Source of the DNA: Anaerostipes sp. 992a
Lineage (GTDB): Bacteria; Bacillota; Clostridia; Lachnospirales; Lachnospiraceae
Direction: 5' to 3'
DNA: 64,000 nt
NCBI RefSeq assembly: GCF_001940245.1
Contig: NZ_MJIG01000003.1
Location: forward strand, 151,001 to 215,000
The notes beneath the pieces are model-generated. The model saw only the letters and a list, made by a program, of their open reading frames with translations, was not told the origin of the DNA and did not search any database. Shown piece after piece: positions 21,891 through 31,296 of this stretch. The translations under genes were made by a program, and so were the position numbers. The number at the start of each line of letters is the position of its first letter. The first letter of the stretch is position 1.

Positions 21891-24089
21891 ATGGCAGTCA
21901 GATATTTTGAAGAGACAAAAACTTTTATATTGGAGACGAAGCAGACAACTTATCAGATGAAAATGGATCAATATGGTTATTTATTGCATTTATATTATGG
22001 TGAGAAGATAAAGGATCAGGATTTAGGATACTTGATTCAGCCGAAAGACAGAGGTTTTTCTCCAAATCCACATGAGGCAGGAAACGATCGGACGTATTCA
22101 TTAGATGTATTACCTCAGGAATTTTCCAGCGATGGGTGTGGTGATTATAGAAAATCAAGTATTGAGATCAAAAATGGAGATGGAAGTACTTCTTTTTTGG
22201 GCAAAGTAGTGGGACATCGGATTTATTCAGGGAAATATGAATTGAATGGTCTGCCAGGAGTATTCCAGACAGAAAAGGATACTGTCGATACTTTAGAAAT
22301 CTGTCTGCAGGACCAGGCCTCTAAAGTAATGGTGATTCTCTGTTACAGTGTTTTTGAAGAAAAGGACATGATCACAAGAACTGTAAGAGTAAAAAACAAT
22401 GGCAGTAAGCCGATTTATATAAATAGAATCATGTCAATGATGATGGACTTTATGGATGCAGAGTTTGATTTTATTCATTTCAATGGAAGACATACCATGG
22501 AAAGAAATATGACCAGAACTCCAATTTCCTCTGGAGTACAGAGTATTGAAAGCAGCAGGGGAGCATCCAGCCATCAGCATAATCCATTTGTGATCATGTG
22601 CAGACCAACTGCAGATGAAGATCAGGGGGATTGTTATGGATTCTCTTTTGTATACAGTGGTAATTTCTTATGTGAGATTGAAAAGGATCAGTTTGATCAG
22701 ACAAGGGTAGTATTTGGTATCAATCCTAGAGGATTTTCATACTATTTACAACCGGGAGAAAGCTTCGATGCACCTGAGGTTGTCTTATCTTATTCTGACC
22801 AGGGATTTTCTAAATTGTCTCACCAATATCATGATTTATATCGTGAGAACTTGTGCAGAAGTTCATATACCCATAAAGAAAGGCCGATTGTTATCAATAG
22901 TTGGGAAGCAACATATTTTGATTTTGATGACAAAAAGTTGTTAAATATTGCAAAAGAAGCAGTGGATATGGGTGTGGAATTGTTTGTTCTGGATGATGGA
23001 TGGTTTGGAAAAAGGGATAGCGATGATTCAGGCTTAGGAGACTGGAGCGTGAATACTGATAAACTGAAAAATGGATTAGATGATTTTGTTCAAAAAATTA
23101 ATAATCTTGGATTAAAGTTTGGACTTTGGATGGAACCGGAAATGGTATCCGAAGATAGTGATCTATATCGGAGTCATCCGGAATGGTGTCTGAAAATCAA
23201 AGATCGCAAGCCGACGAGAGGAAGATATCAGCTTGTATTGGATTTGTCCAGAAAAGATGTATGTGACTACTTGATCAACAGTATCAATAGCATTTTGGAT
23301 GGCGCCAATATTGAGTATGTGAAGTGGGACATGAACCGAAATATGACAGACGTCTGGTCTTCCTATCATGGATATGAGCACCAGGGAGAGATCTTCCATA
23401 GATACATTTTGGGATTATACTATATTTTGGATCAGGTAATTCTCACACATCCAGATATCCTATTCTGTGGATGTGCCGGTGGTGGAGGAAGATTTGATCC
23501 GGGGATGCTTTACTATCATCCGGAAATCTGGTGTAGCGATAATACAGATGCCATAAATCGATTGAACATTCAATATGGAACTTCCTTTGGATATCCGATC
23601 AATACAATAGAATCACATGTATCTGTATGTCCAAATCATCAGACAGCCAGAACAACACCATTGAATACACGAGGAGTTGTGGCCATGGATGGGATTCTTG
23701 GATATGAACTTGATTCAACAAAATTATCCAAAGAACAAAAACAACAGTGTAGAGAACAGATTGATATTTATAAAAAGTATTATCACATTATTGCTTATGG
23801 TGATTATTACCGACTGACAAAACCTTATGATGCCTGCGGATATATGGCCTGGCAGCATGTATCCAAAGATCGGAAAGAGGCAGTGGCCAGTCTGGTGAAA
23901 ACAGAGGTAGAATCTAATGAACCTCAAAAATATCTGAAATTAAAGGGATTAGAAGCAGATTGTTTTTATAAGATTCTGGGAAACGATGGAGTATATTCTG
24001 GAAAGGTGCTTATGAAAGCAGGAATCCCAGTTCCTGTCATGGAACAATATGAAGCTTGGCAATGTCATATCGTTGCTTTGGAGGTGTAA
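21891..24089 (+). CDS. Alpha-galactosidase, GH36
   Basis: 732 residues from the ATG at 21891 with TTGGAGG upstream. GH36 layout: N-terminal beta-sandwich (about 1-330), TIM barrel with VINSWEATYFDFD, LFVLDDGWFGKR, FGLWMEPEMVSEDSDLY, the nucleophile Asp480 in VKWDMNR and the acid/base Asp550 in WCSDNTDAINR, then a C-terminal beta domain. Both catalytic positions agree with characterised bacterial GH36 enzymes. No signal peptide, so it acts on imported melibiose, raffinose or stachyose inside the cell and releases galactose. Confidence 0.96.
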   Translation: MAVRYFEETKTFILETKQTTYQMKMDQYGYLLHLYYGEKIKDQDLGYLIQPKDRGFSPNPHEAGNDRTYSLDVLPQEFSSDGCGDYRKSSIEIKNGDGSTSFLGKVVGHRIYSGKYELNGLPGVFQTEKDTVDTLEICLQDQASKVMVILCYSVFEEKDMITRTVRVKNNGSKPIYINRIMSMMMDFMDAEFDFIHFNGRHTMERNMTRTPISSGVQSIESSRGASSHQHNPFVIMCRPTADEDQGDCYGFSFVYSGNFLCEIEKDQFDQTRVVFGINPRGFSYYLQPGESFDAPEVVLSYSDQGFSKLSHQYHDLYRENLCRSSYTHKERPIVINSWEATYFDFDDKKLLNIAKEAVDMGVELFVLDDGWFGKRDSDDSGLGDWSVNTDKLKNGLDDFVQKINNLGLKFGLWMEPEMVSEDSDLYRSHPEWCLKIKDRKPTRGRYQLVLDLSRKDVCDYLINSINSILDGANIEYVKWDMNRNMTDVWSSYHGYEHQGEIFHRYILGLYYILDQVILTHPDILFCGCAGGGGRFDPGMLYYHPEIWCSDNTDAINRLNIQYGTSFGYPINTIESHVSVCPNHQTARTTPLNTRGVVAMDGILGYELDSTKLSKEQKQQCREQIDIYKKYYHIIAYGDYYRLTKPYDACGYMAWQHVSKDRKEAVASLVKTEVESNEPQKYLKLKGLEADCFYKILGNDGVYSGKVLMKAGIPVPVMEQYEAWQCHIVALEV

Positions 24090-24091
24090 TT

Positions 24092-24550
24092 TTGGGAGAT
24101 GTCGTTTTAGAATGGACGGTACCGCATGTTTTGTCCAAACAACAACAGTTGATAAAAGCGATTGTGCTTTCAGCGGCCATCGTATTATTGTTTGATGCAA
24201 TCTTTTTCATTGCATTGGCATTGATCTTTGTGGCAGCATTGGTGCTTGTTTATATTTTTGTAATTCGAAACTGGAAGTATGAGTATGAATTCGAATATGT
24301 AAATGGAGATATGGAGGTAGCCAAAATTATTCGCAAGGCAAAGCGTAAGACAGTTGATCGATTTCAACGAAAAGAAATTGATTATGTAAAAAAAGGAAGA
24401 ATCCATGAGCAGGGGATTAATATTTTAGACTATACTTCTGGTCTTCCAAACAGAGATGTTTATAGTATGAAAGTGAAAAATCAGATGGTTTATTTTGAAC
24501 CAATCGAGGAGTTTTTATTGGAAATGAAAAATTATCATAAGCTAAGATAA
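24092..24550 (+). CDS. Small membrane protein (DUF6106-like), TTG start
   Basis: 152 residues if read from the TTG at 24092, which has a GGAGGTG site just before it and lies 2 bases after the alpha-galactosidase stop; an ATG at 24056 would overlap the previous gene. Two membrane segments (AIVLSAAIVLLFDAIFFIALALIFVAALVLVYIFVI) follow a short N-terminus; a cytoplasmic C-terminal domain of about 90 residues follows (YEYEFEYVNGDMEVAKIIRKAKRKTVDRFQRKEIDYVKKG). I recall this as a DUF6106 type but the name is from memory. Function unknown; it does not resemble transport proteins. Confidence 0.7.
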   Translation: MGDVVLEWTVPHVLSKQQQLIKAIVLSAAIVLLFDAIFFIALALIFVAALVLVYIFVIRNWKYEYEFEYVNGDMEVAKIIRKAKRKTVDRFQRKEIDYVKKGRIHEQGINILDYTSGLPNRDVYSMKVKNQMVYFEPIEEFLLEMKNYHKLR

Positions 24551-24580
24551 TTTTTCAATCACAAGAATGGAGGGAAAAAG

Positions 24581-25684
24581 ATGGCAAGGTTATCTTTAAA
24601 AAATATTTGTAAAGAATATCCCAATGGATATCAGGCAGTGAAAAATTTTAATTTAGAAATTGCGGATCAGGAATTTATTATTTTTGTAGGACCATCTGGT
24701 TGTGGAAAATCTACAACATTACGTATGATCGCAGGTTTAGAGGATATTTCATCAGGAGAGTTTAAAATTGATGATGTGTTGGTGAATGATATTGAATCAA
24801 AGGATCGTGATATTGCCATGGTATTCCAGAACTATGCATTATATCCACATATGACGGTATATGATAATATGGCATTTGGGTTAAAGCTTCGAAAAACCCC
24901 AAAGGCTGAAATCGATAAAATGGTTCGCGAAGCAGCAAGAATTTTAGATTTGGAACGTTTATTAGATCGTAAACCAGCAGCTTTATCCGGTGGACAGAGA
25001 CAGAGGGTTGCTATGGGACGTGCGATTGTTCGTAATCCAAAGGTATTCTTAATGGATGAACCATTATCAAACCTGGATGCGAAGCTTCGTGTTCAGATGA
25101 GAACAGAAATCTCAAAGCTGCACAAACGTCTTGGTGCAACAATTATTTATGTAACCCATGACCAAACTGAAGCGATGACTCTAGGTACAAGAATTGTTGT
25201 TATGAAGGACGGAGTAATTCAGCAGGTCGATAGTCCACAGAATTTATATAATAAACCATGCAATGTATTCGTTGCTGGTTTTATCGGATCTCCTCAGATG
25301 AATTTTTTAGAGGCAGAATGTGTAGTGTCTGGAAAAAAAGCAGAATTAAAGATTGGTGATGTGATGATTACACTTCCGGAAGAAAAGGCAGAAAAACTGA
25401 TCAGGGGCAAATACGATGGTAAGAAAGTCATTGCAGGAATTAGACCAGAGGATGTTACACTTGCAGCAAATAATGCGAAAGATAATGTGTTGCAGTGTAC
25501 GGTAAATGTATATGAATTATTAGGTTCAGAAGCATATCTCTATACAGAATCTGGAACAAATCAGCTTACAGCAAGAGTAAGTTCAGCAACTGATATTAAA
25601 GCAGGAGATACCGTTACCTTTGAACTGGATACTACGAAGATACACGTATTTGATAAGGAAACGGAAGAAACAATTACAAATTAA
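24581..25684 (+). CDS. ABC sugar transporter ATPase (UgpC/MsmK/MalK-type)
   Basis: 367 residues. Walker A GPSGCGKST, Q-loop MVFQNYALYPHMTVYDNMAF, signature LSGGQRQRVAMGRA, Walker B VFLMDEPLSNLD and switch His in VTHDQTEAMTLG, followed by a C-terminal TOBE/OB regulatory domain (IAGIRPEDVTL). It is the energising subunit for the CUT1 importer. In Firmicutes a single MsmK-type ATPase often serves several importers; here it is encoded in the same operon. A strong terminator follows. Confidence 0.95.
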   Translation: MARLSLKNICKEYPNGYQAVKNFNLEIADQEFIIFVGPSGCGKSTTLRMIAGLEDISSGEFKIDDVLVNDIESKDRDIAMVFQNYALYPHMTVYDNMAFGLKLRKTPKAEIDKMVREAARILDLERLLDRKPAALSGGQRQRVAMGRAIVRNPKVFLMDEPLSNLDAKLRVQMRTEISKLHKRLGATIIYVTHDQTEAMTLGTRIVVMKDGVIQQVDSPQNLYNKPCNVFVAGFIGSPQMNFLEAECVVSGKKAELKIGDVMITLPEEKAEKLIRGKYDGKKVIAGIRPEDVTLAANNAKDNVLQCTVNVYELLGSEAYLYTESGTNQLTARVSSATDIKAGDTVTFELDTTKIHVFDKETEETITN

Positions 25685-25711
25685 ACTTAGTATACCATGA
25701 TATTCTCTCTG

Positions 25712-25746
25712 AAAGGGCCAGGTCATTTGAAATGGCCTAGCCCTTT
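25712..25746 (+). terminator. Terminator after the importer ATPase gene
   Basis: Stem AAAGGGC-AGGTCATT/AATGGCCT-GCCCTTT with a TGA loop and one bulge per side. It separates the importer genes from the GH13 gene. Confidence 0.85.
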
Positions 25747-25780
25747 TCATGCATTATAAATAGTTGGAGGAATATGTAGA

Positions 25781-27622
25781 ATGAAAGAAATGGAATTATT
25801 TAGACAAAGATTTGAAAAAAGAAAAGAAGAGTTGGAATGGCTGTATATGGAGCTTTATGGAACGAAAGGATTGTTTCAGGAGTTATGTCAGCAGCTGGAA
25901 GATTTTTATAAGGACAGAAAAAAGGAATTAAAGACCATAGACAAATATCGGGAAGAACATCTAGATTGGTACAAAAGCAATGACATGCTTGGCATGATGT
26001 TTTACATAGATAATTTTGCAGGTGATATGAATGGCGTAAAAAAGAAGTTGGATTACATTGAAGAAAGCAACGTTAATTATATTCATCTTATGCCATTTTT
26101 AGATACGGTAGAGGGGCGTTCCGATGGAGGATATGCGGTAGCAGATTTTCGAAAGGTCAAGCCTGAGCTGGGCACCATGGAAGACCTTGAGAAATTGACA
26201 GAAGCCTGTCATAAAAAGCAGATCAATGTGTGTATGGATTTTGTTATGAACCACACTTCAGAGGATCATATATGGGCCCAAAAAGCAAGACAGGGTGAAA
26301 AAGAATACATGGATCGGTATTTTTTCTATCCAGATGATACAATTCCCCGACAGTTTGAACAAACAGTTCCACAGGTCTTTCCAACAACAGCTCCCGGTAA
26401 TTTTACATGGCTTCCAGATGCTAAACAGTTTGTAATGACAACGTTTTATCCATATCAATGGGATTTAAATTATGGAAATCCAGTCGTTTTCAATGAAATG
26501 ATGTATAACTTCCTGTTTCTGGCTAATAAGGGAATGGATATTATACGAATCGATGCAGTGCCCTATATCTGGAAAGAGTTAAATACAACCTGCCGCAATC
26601 TAAAGCAGGTGCATACTATTGTCCGTATGATGAGAATTATCAGTGAGATTGTCTGCCCAGGTGTTCTTTTGTTAGGAGAGGTTGTAATGGAACCGGAGAA
26701 GGTAGCACCTTATTTTGGAACGGTGGAAAAACCAGAATGCCACATGTTATATAATGTGACTACTATGGCAACAACGTGGCATACGGTAGCAACGAGAAAT
26801 GTACGCTTATTAAAAAAACAATTAGACATTGTCAATGCTCTTCCAAAAGACTATGTATTCCTGAATTATCTTCGTTGTCATGATGATATTGGATGGGGAT
26901 TAGATTATGCAACGCTTGGCGAAGAGGGAATTGGGGAGGTTTCTCATAAGTATTATTTAAATGATTATTTTCAGGGGTATCGTGGCGCAAGCAACAGTCG
27001 TGGTGAATTATATAATTTTGATCCGATCAGCGGAGATGGACGTTTCTGCGGAACGACTGCATCCATGTGCGGTATTGAAAAAGCAGGATTTGAAAAAGAT
27101 CCGGAAGCTATGAAAAAAGCAATTCAATTGGATCTGACTTTACATGCCTATATGTTTATGCAGTCTGGAATTCCTATCATTTATAGTGGAGATGAAATTG
27201 GACAGGTAAATGACTGGACGTATAAAGAGGACCCTCATAAAGCAGAAGATTCCCGTTATATCCACCGAGGAAAGATGAATTGGGAAAAAGCAGAGTTAAA
27301 AGAGGAGATTACTACTGTTGAAGGACAGATTTTCCAAGGCTTAAAACAATTAGAAGAAATCAGGAAAACAGAAAAGGCTTTTGTATCGAATGCAGATGCA
27401 TGGACCATAGAAACATGGGAACCTGCAGTATTATGTATCGGAAGATATTATGAAGGAGAGAAAATAATCGGAATTTTCAATTTCAGTGAATATGATAAGA
27501 CTGCATGGATTAATGAAACAGATGGGGATTATATCGATCTGATGACAGGAAAGGTGAGAAAAGCATCCGGCGTAGATATTCCAGCATATAGTTTTTATTA
27601 TCTTAAAAAAAAGAAAGCTTAG
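25781..27622 (+). CDS. Amylosucrase-like glycoside hydrolase GH13 (subfamily 4 type)
   Basis: 613 residues. An N-terminal helical domain (1-90) precedes a barrel with conserved region I VCMDFVMNHTSEDH, region II MDIIRIDAVPYIWKE (nucleophile Asp258), region III LLGEVVM (acid/base Glu300) and region IV YLRCHDDIGWG (Asp369). The motifs VFPTTAPGNFTW and QWDLNYGNP are typical of amylosucrase and sucrose hydrolases. No signal peptide. After GH36 removes galactose from raffinose, this enzyme would act on the sucrose left. Polymer-forming versus hydrolytic activity cannot be decided. GGAGG lies before the ATG. Confidence 0.88.
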   Translation: MKEMELFRQRFEKRKEELEWLYMELYGTKGLFQELCQQLEDFYKDRKKELKTIDKYREEHLDWYKSNDMLGMMFYIDNFAGDMNGVKKKLDYIEESNVNYIHLMPFLDTVEGRSDGGYAVADFRKVKPELGTMEDLEKLTEACHKKQINVCMDFVMNHTSEDHIWAQKARQGEKEYMDRYFFYPDDTIPRQFEQTVPQVFPTTAPGNFTWLPDAKQFVMTTFYPYQWDLNYGNPVVFNEMMYNFLFLANKGMDIIRIDAVPYIWKELNTTCRNLKQVHTIVRMMRIISEIVCPGVLLLGEVVMEPEKVAPYFGTVEKPECHMLYNVTTMATTWHTVATRNVRLLKKQLDIVNALPKDYVFLNYLRCHDDIGWGLDYATLGEEGIGEVSHKYYLNDYFQGYRGASNSRGELYNFDPISGDGRFCGTTASMCGIEKAGFEKDPEAMKKAIQLDLTLHAYMFMQSGIPIIYSGDEIGQVNDWTYKEDPHKAEDSRYIHRGKMNWEKAELKEEITTVEGQIFQGLKQLEEIRKTEKAFVSNADAWTIETWEPAVLCIGRYYEGEKIIGIFNFSEYDKTAWINETDGDYIDLMTGKVRKASGVDIPAYSFYYLKKKKA

Positions 27623-27685
27623 GGGAATTGTGACTACAAGGAAAGATGCACTCCGTATTATGCCAATGAAATAAGAGGTAGAAAG

Positions 27686-29605
27686 ATGGTTGTAAAGGAA
27701 TATGAGAAGGCCAGAAAGCTGGGATTAAAGGAAGTACGAAAGCATACAAATTGTGGGAAATATCCATATTTGCCTGTGCTGGATGATTTGTTGGAGCATG
27801 TAGATATTATAAAAGAACAGAATCTGGGATTAGTAGAGATTCCATTGAATCAGATTATGGGTACCAAAAGTCGTGGAAGGACTAATGCATTTTCCAGTAA
27901 TTTTATGCCTGTTTTAGAAAACGATACAGAGTTTGCTATTAAATGGATGAATCTCTACCAGTCTCATCTAAATGAAGGAATTCGTGATCCAATACAGGCT
28001 TACGAATTTATGAACTGCTTTTATATTCGGGAAGGTAACAAACGAGTGAGTGTCATGAAATACTTTCATGCAGACAGCATACTTGGGAACGTGATCCGTC
28101 TGGTGCCGAAGAAGGATGGAACAAAGCAGTCAGAAATTTATTACGAATTTCTGGAGTTTTATCGGCTGACGAATATTAATTATGTTAATTTCTCAGAACT
28201 GGGCTGTTATCAGGTGCTGTTAAAGCATGTGGATTCCAGCATGGATATATGGACTCTGGAAAAGCGAAAAGATTTTAAAGCTTGCTTTGATCGTTTTTCC
28301 ATTATTTTCGAGGAACAGAAGCTAAACCGCTATTCTCTTACAAATGCAGATGCTTTTTTGATTTACCTAGATTATTACGGATATGAGAATATATTGACAA
28401 AGACGCAAAAGGAGCTTAAGAATGAGATTTTAAAGCTTCAGGAAGATTTCGATTGTTTTCCAGATCATCGGAAGGTGAATCTGAAAATGAATGCAGATAG
28501 TTTTAAATCGGGTGGTGTTATACGAAATAATCTGAAATTATCTATAGCGAAGCTTAAAATTGCATTTCTTTATGAAAAAACACCACAGACATCCAAGTGG
28601 ACATATAGCCATGATTTGGGAAGACAGGCGATTTCACAGGAATATGGAAGCAGGGTGGAAACCTATCCATATTACAATATACAGACATCGTTCGATGGCA
28701 TTAATGCAATGGAAGAGGCAATTCATAAGGGGTGTACGTTGATTTTTACGACGACGCCACGAATGTTGAATGCATGCATGTCTATTTCTGTAAAATATCC
28801 CAATATAAAGATACTAAATTGTTCGCTGAATACTTGTTACGGACATATTAAGACTTATTATGGAAGGCTCTATGAGGCAAAATTTCTTCTGGGTATCATA
28901 GCAGGAATTATTGATCATTCTGGAAGAATTGGTTATTTGGCTGATTACCCTATTTATGGTTCGATTGCTAACATTAATGCATTTGCTTTAGGAGTTCAGA
29001 TGGTAAATCCAGAAGCGAAGGTTTACCTTCACTGGTTTACAGAAAAAGAGAAGAATGCGGAAATGGAATTAAAGGCAGATCAGATTTCAGTGGTTTCAGG
29101 ATATGACAGCATGATTCCCAACAGCGACCATATAAGATTTGGACTTTATGATTTCCATCATCAGGAAGAGAGTCCAGTTGCGCTGACCTTATGGAATTGG
29201 CAGATTTTCTACTCTAAAGTAATCCAGTCGATTCTGAATAATACATGGAAAAAAGAAAAATTGAAACCAGGTGAAGCAATTAATTATTGGTGGGGGATGA
29301 ATGCAGGTGTTATTGATATTTTGTTATCCAGTAGATTACCATATGGAATCCGTCATTTGGTAGAAAGTCTGAAAGGATCAATACAAAATCGAATCTTGTA
29401 TCCTTTTTCTGGAGAAATTTATGCACAGGATCATATTTTGAAAAACAGGGATGGAAATAAAATGACCGCTCAGGACATTATGACAATGGATTGGCTGGCA
29501 GACAATGTTGTAGGAAACATCCCATTGAAAAAGGAATTAACAGGGGAAGCAAAGATTCTTCTAGAGGTGCAGGGGATTCGAAAGGAAGACAGGAGTCGAT
29601 TATGA
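27686..29605 (+). CDS. Cytoplasmic ParB-like/BMP-domain fusion protein
   Basis: 639 residues, no signal peptide or lipobox. The N-terminal part (to about 270) looks ParB/sulfiredoxin-like (VEIPLNQIMGTKSRGRTNAF, NCFYIREGNKRVSVMKYFHA). The C-terminal part (about 285-560) is a BMP/Med-type ligand-binding fold normally found in purine-nucleoside-binding lipoproteins (LKIAFLYEKTPQTSKWTYSHDLGRQAI, LIFTTTPRMLNACMSISVKYPNIKILNCS, AGIIDHSGRIGYLADYPIYG). A binding fold kept in the cytoplasm suggests sensing rather than transport. It overlaps the next gene by 4 bases (ATGA), so the two should be translationally coupled. Role in the sugar locus unknown. Confidence 0.8.
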   Translation: MVVKEYEKARKLGLKEVRKHTNCGKYPYLPVLDDLLEHVDIIKEQNLGLVEIPLNQIMGTKSRGRTNAFSSNFMPVLENDTEFAIKWMNLYQSHLNEGIRDPIQAYEFMNCFYIREGNKRVSVMKYFHADSILGNVIRLVPKKDGTKQSEIYYEFLEFYRLTNINYVNFSELGCYQVLLKHVDSSMDIWTLEKRKDFKACFDRFSIIFEEQKLNRYSLTNADAFLIYLDYYGYENILTKTQKELKNEILKLQEDFDCFPDHRKVNLKMNADSFKSGGVIRNNLKLSIAKLKIAFLYEKTPQTSKWTYSHDLGRQAISQEYGSRVETYPYYNIQTSFDGINAMEEAIHKGCTLIFTTTPRMLNACMSISVKYPNIKILNCSLNTCYGHIKTYYGRLYEAKFLLGIIAGIIDHSGRIGYLADYPIYGSIANINAFALGVQMVNPEAKVYLHWFTEKEKNAEMELKADQISVVSGYDSMIPNSDHIRFGLYDFHHQEESPVALTLWNWQIFYSKVIQSILNNTWKKEKLKPGEAINYWWGMNAGVIDILLSSRLPYGIRHLVESLKGSIQNRILYPFSGEIYAQDHILKNRDGNKMTAQDIMTMDWLADNVVGNIPLKKELTGEAKILLEVQGIRKEDRSRL

Positions 29606-30213
29606 AGATATTAGTAGTTGCAGATGTGGAATCGAAAGCTTTGTGGGAATTTTATGAGCAAAATCGACATACTTCTCCTGATCTGATCTTATCTTGTGGA
29701 GATTTGGACGCGGATTACCTATCGTTTCTGACGACCATGTATCATTGTGATGTGTTGTATGTTCATGGAAATCATGACAATGATTACGAAAAAAATCCAC
29801 CAGAAGGATGCATCTGTATAGATGATGATCTGATCAATTATAATGGAATTCGGATTCTTGGACTGGGAGGATCTATGAAATATAATTTAGGTCGTTATCA
29901 ATATTCAGAAAAACAAATGAGGAGAAGGTATTGGCGTCTTTGGACAAAGATTCAGAGATATCGTGGATTTGATATTCTCTTGACTCATGCACCAGCTAAG
30001 GGATTGCACGATGGAAAAGATATGCCTCATCGAGGATTTCAATGCTTTTTAGATATGATTGAGCGATATAAACCAAGATATTTTGTTCATGGTCATGTAC
30101 ATATGAATTATGGGTATGGCATGGTGAGAAAAGATCATTATCGGCAGACAATCGTAGTAAATGCATATGAGAAATATAGTATTGAATATGAGAAATCGCT
30201 AGATAAATCTTGA
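29602..30213 (+). CDS. Calcineurin-like metallophosphoesterase
   Basis: 203 residues from the ATG at 29602, with AGGAG upstream and a 4-base overlap with the previous gene. The metal motifs are partly standard: SCGDLDADYL, YVHGNHDND, LLTHAPAKGLHD and FVHGHVHMN; the first motif reads VVADVES where D-x-H is usual, so one metal ligand (His) is replaced. No signal peptide. Might hydrolyse a nucleotide or phosphosugar; the paired BMP-fold protein would fit a nucleoside-linked signal, by inference only. Confidence 0.82.
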   Translation: MKILVVADVESKALWEFYEQNRHTSPDLILSCGDLDADYLSFLTTMYHCDVLYVHGNHDNDYEKNPPEGCICIDDDLINYNGIRILGLGGSMKYNLGRYQYSEKQMRRRYWRLWTKIQRYRGFDILLTHAPAKGLHDGKDMPHRGFQCFLDMIERYKPRYFVHGHVHMNYGYGMVRKDHYRQTIVVNAYEKYSIEYEKSLDKS

Positions 30214-30250
30214 AAAAAGAAGTTTAATGGTATTGTTATAAAAACCAAAG

Positions 30251-30287
30251 GAAACAGTTGTTATGAAAACAGCAGCTGTTTCTTTTT
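30251..30287 (+). terminator. Terminator before the GntR cassette
   Basis: 12-bp stem GAAACAGTTGTT/AGCAGCTGTTTC followed by TTTTT. Its core 25 bases match those of the terminator at 33074 with one difference, so the two terminators bracket the GntR/isomerase gene pair. Confidence 0.85.
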
Positions 30288-30289
30288 GG

Positions 30290-30377
30290 TTGTTAGGCTT
30301 TAAGCCTGTTCCTCAAAGTTTCGTTTCTCAGGCAGAGAAACGAAACTTTGAGGAACAAAGAAACCATCGGCTCAGCC
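30290..30377 (+). repeat. 88-nt palindrome-bearing repeat, copy 2
   Basis: Same 88-nt unit as 1892-1979, but with a perfect palindrome: 23-bp arms at 30307-30329 and 30335-30357 around the 5-base loop AGGCA. It begins with AGGCTTTAAGCCT and ends with CATCGGCTCAGCC, a broken form of the IS200-type end hairpin. It abuts a terminator, as copy 1 does. Probably a non-autonomous relic mobilised by an IS200-type transposase. Confidence 0.75.
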
Positions 30378-30462
30378 CAACATCATAAACTTAAGAGAAG
30401 AATTAGTGAGAATGAAAACGAATTTTCTCGTAAAAGGATTGATTTTTTCTTTAAAAGAATAT

Positions 30463-30476
30463 ATTATAATGTTATA
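30463..30476 (+). promoter_or_regulatory. Operator candidate ATTATAATGTTATA upstream of gntR
   Basis: Exact reverse complement of the 14 bases at 31297-31310 in front of the isomerase gene. It overlaps a TATAAT -10-like hexamer, so a repressor bound here would block RNA polymerase. The GntR protein encoded next is the likely ligand. Confidence 0.6.
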
Positions 30477-30506
30477 ACAATGAAAGAGATAAAAACGAGG
30501 TGAAAG

Positions 30507-31244
30507 ATGAAAAAATTAGATGATTCTAAGGGTGCACCTCCATTGTATTTACAAATTAGTAATATTTTAAGAGAAAAGATTATTAAACAAGAATATGAAT
30601 ATGGGGATCATATTCCAAGCGAAAAGGAAATACAAGAGTTATATGGCGTTAGTCGTATTACTGCAAGGCAGGCTATTCAGGAACTTGAACAAGATGATAT
30701 GGTGAAACGCGCCAGGGGGAAAGGAACGATTGTCACTTTTCAGCCATGCATTGACGAATATTTGAATACAATTCGAAGTTTTACAGATGAGATGAAAGAA
30801 CGAAATCTGGAACCAGGATCAAAAGATGTAAAGATTTCTTTAAAAAAAGCAAATGCTTTTTTGGCAAAAATATTTTCGGTGGAAGAAGGAAGTTTCTTAT
30901 ATTTTCTTGAAAGAGTTCGAACAGGAGATGGTAAAGAAATCGTGTATTTTCAATCCTATTTCACATTAGACACAAATCTCCCGTTGAATGGAGAAGAAAA
31001 AATTGAAAGTGCATATGCAATTTTAAGAGAAAGAGGAATTGTTCCAGTTCATGTTGATGAACAATTTGATTGTTTAATGCCGTCATTAAATGTGCAAAAA
31101 AAATTAGGAATGACAAAAGGAATTCCTGTTTTAAGAAGACGGCGTGTATCATATAATGATATGGGAAAGGCGATAGAATATACAACAGGTTATTATCGAG
31201 GAGATCGTTATACGTACCATGTAGTGATGGAATTAAAAAAATAA
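30507..31244 (+). CDS. GntR/HutC-family regulator with UTRA domain
   Basis: 245 residues. N-terminal winged helix typical of GntR (PLYLQISNILREKIIKQEYEYGDHIPSEKEIQELYGVSRITARQAIQELEQDDMVKRARGKGTIV) and a C-terminal UTRA ligand domain (residues 95-240, VEEGSFLYFLERVRTGDGKEIVYFQSYF). Such proteins sense phosphosugars. It has GAGGTGAAAG before the ATG. The shared operator suggests that it represses itself and the mannose-6-phosphate-isomerase-like gene that follows. Confidence 0.92.
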   Translation: MKKLDDSKGAPPLYLQISNILREKIIKQEYEYGDHIPSEKEIQELYGVSRITARQAIQELEQDDMVKRARGKGTIVTFQPCIDEYLNTIRSFTDEMKERNLEPGSKDVKISLKKANAFLAKIFSVEEGSFLYFLERVRTGDGKEIVYFQSYFTLDTNLPLNGEEKIESAYAILRERGIVPVHVDEQFDCLMPSLNVQKKLGMTKGIPVLRRRRVSYNDMGKAIEYTTGYYRGDRYTYHVVMELKK

Positions 31245-31255
31245 TAGCAAAGAGG

Positions 31256-31280
31256 AAAAGATTGTTGAAACAATCTTTTT
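31256..31280 (+). terminator. Terminator between gntR and the isomerase gene
   Basis: Stem AAAAGATTGTT/AACAATCTTTT with three-base loop, followed by T. It makes the two genes separate transcripts despite their closeness. Confidence 0.75.
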
Positions 31281-31296
31281 CAATAATACTAAATGA

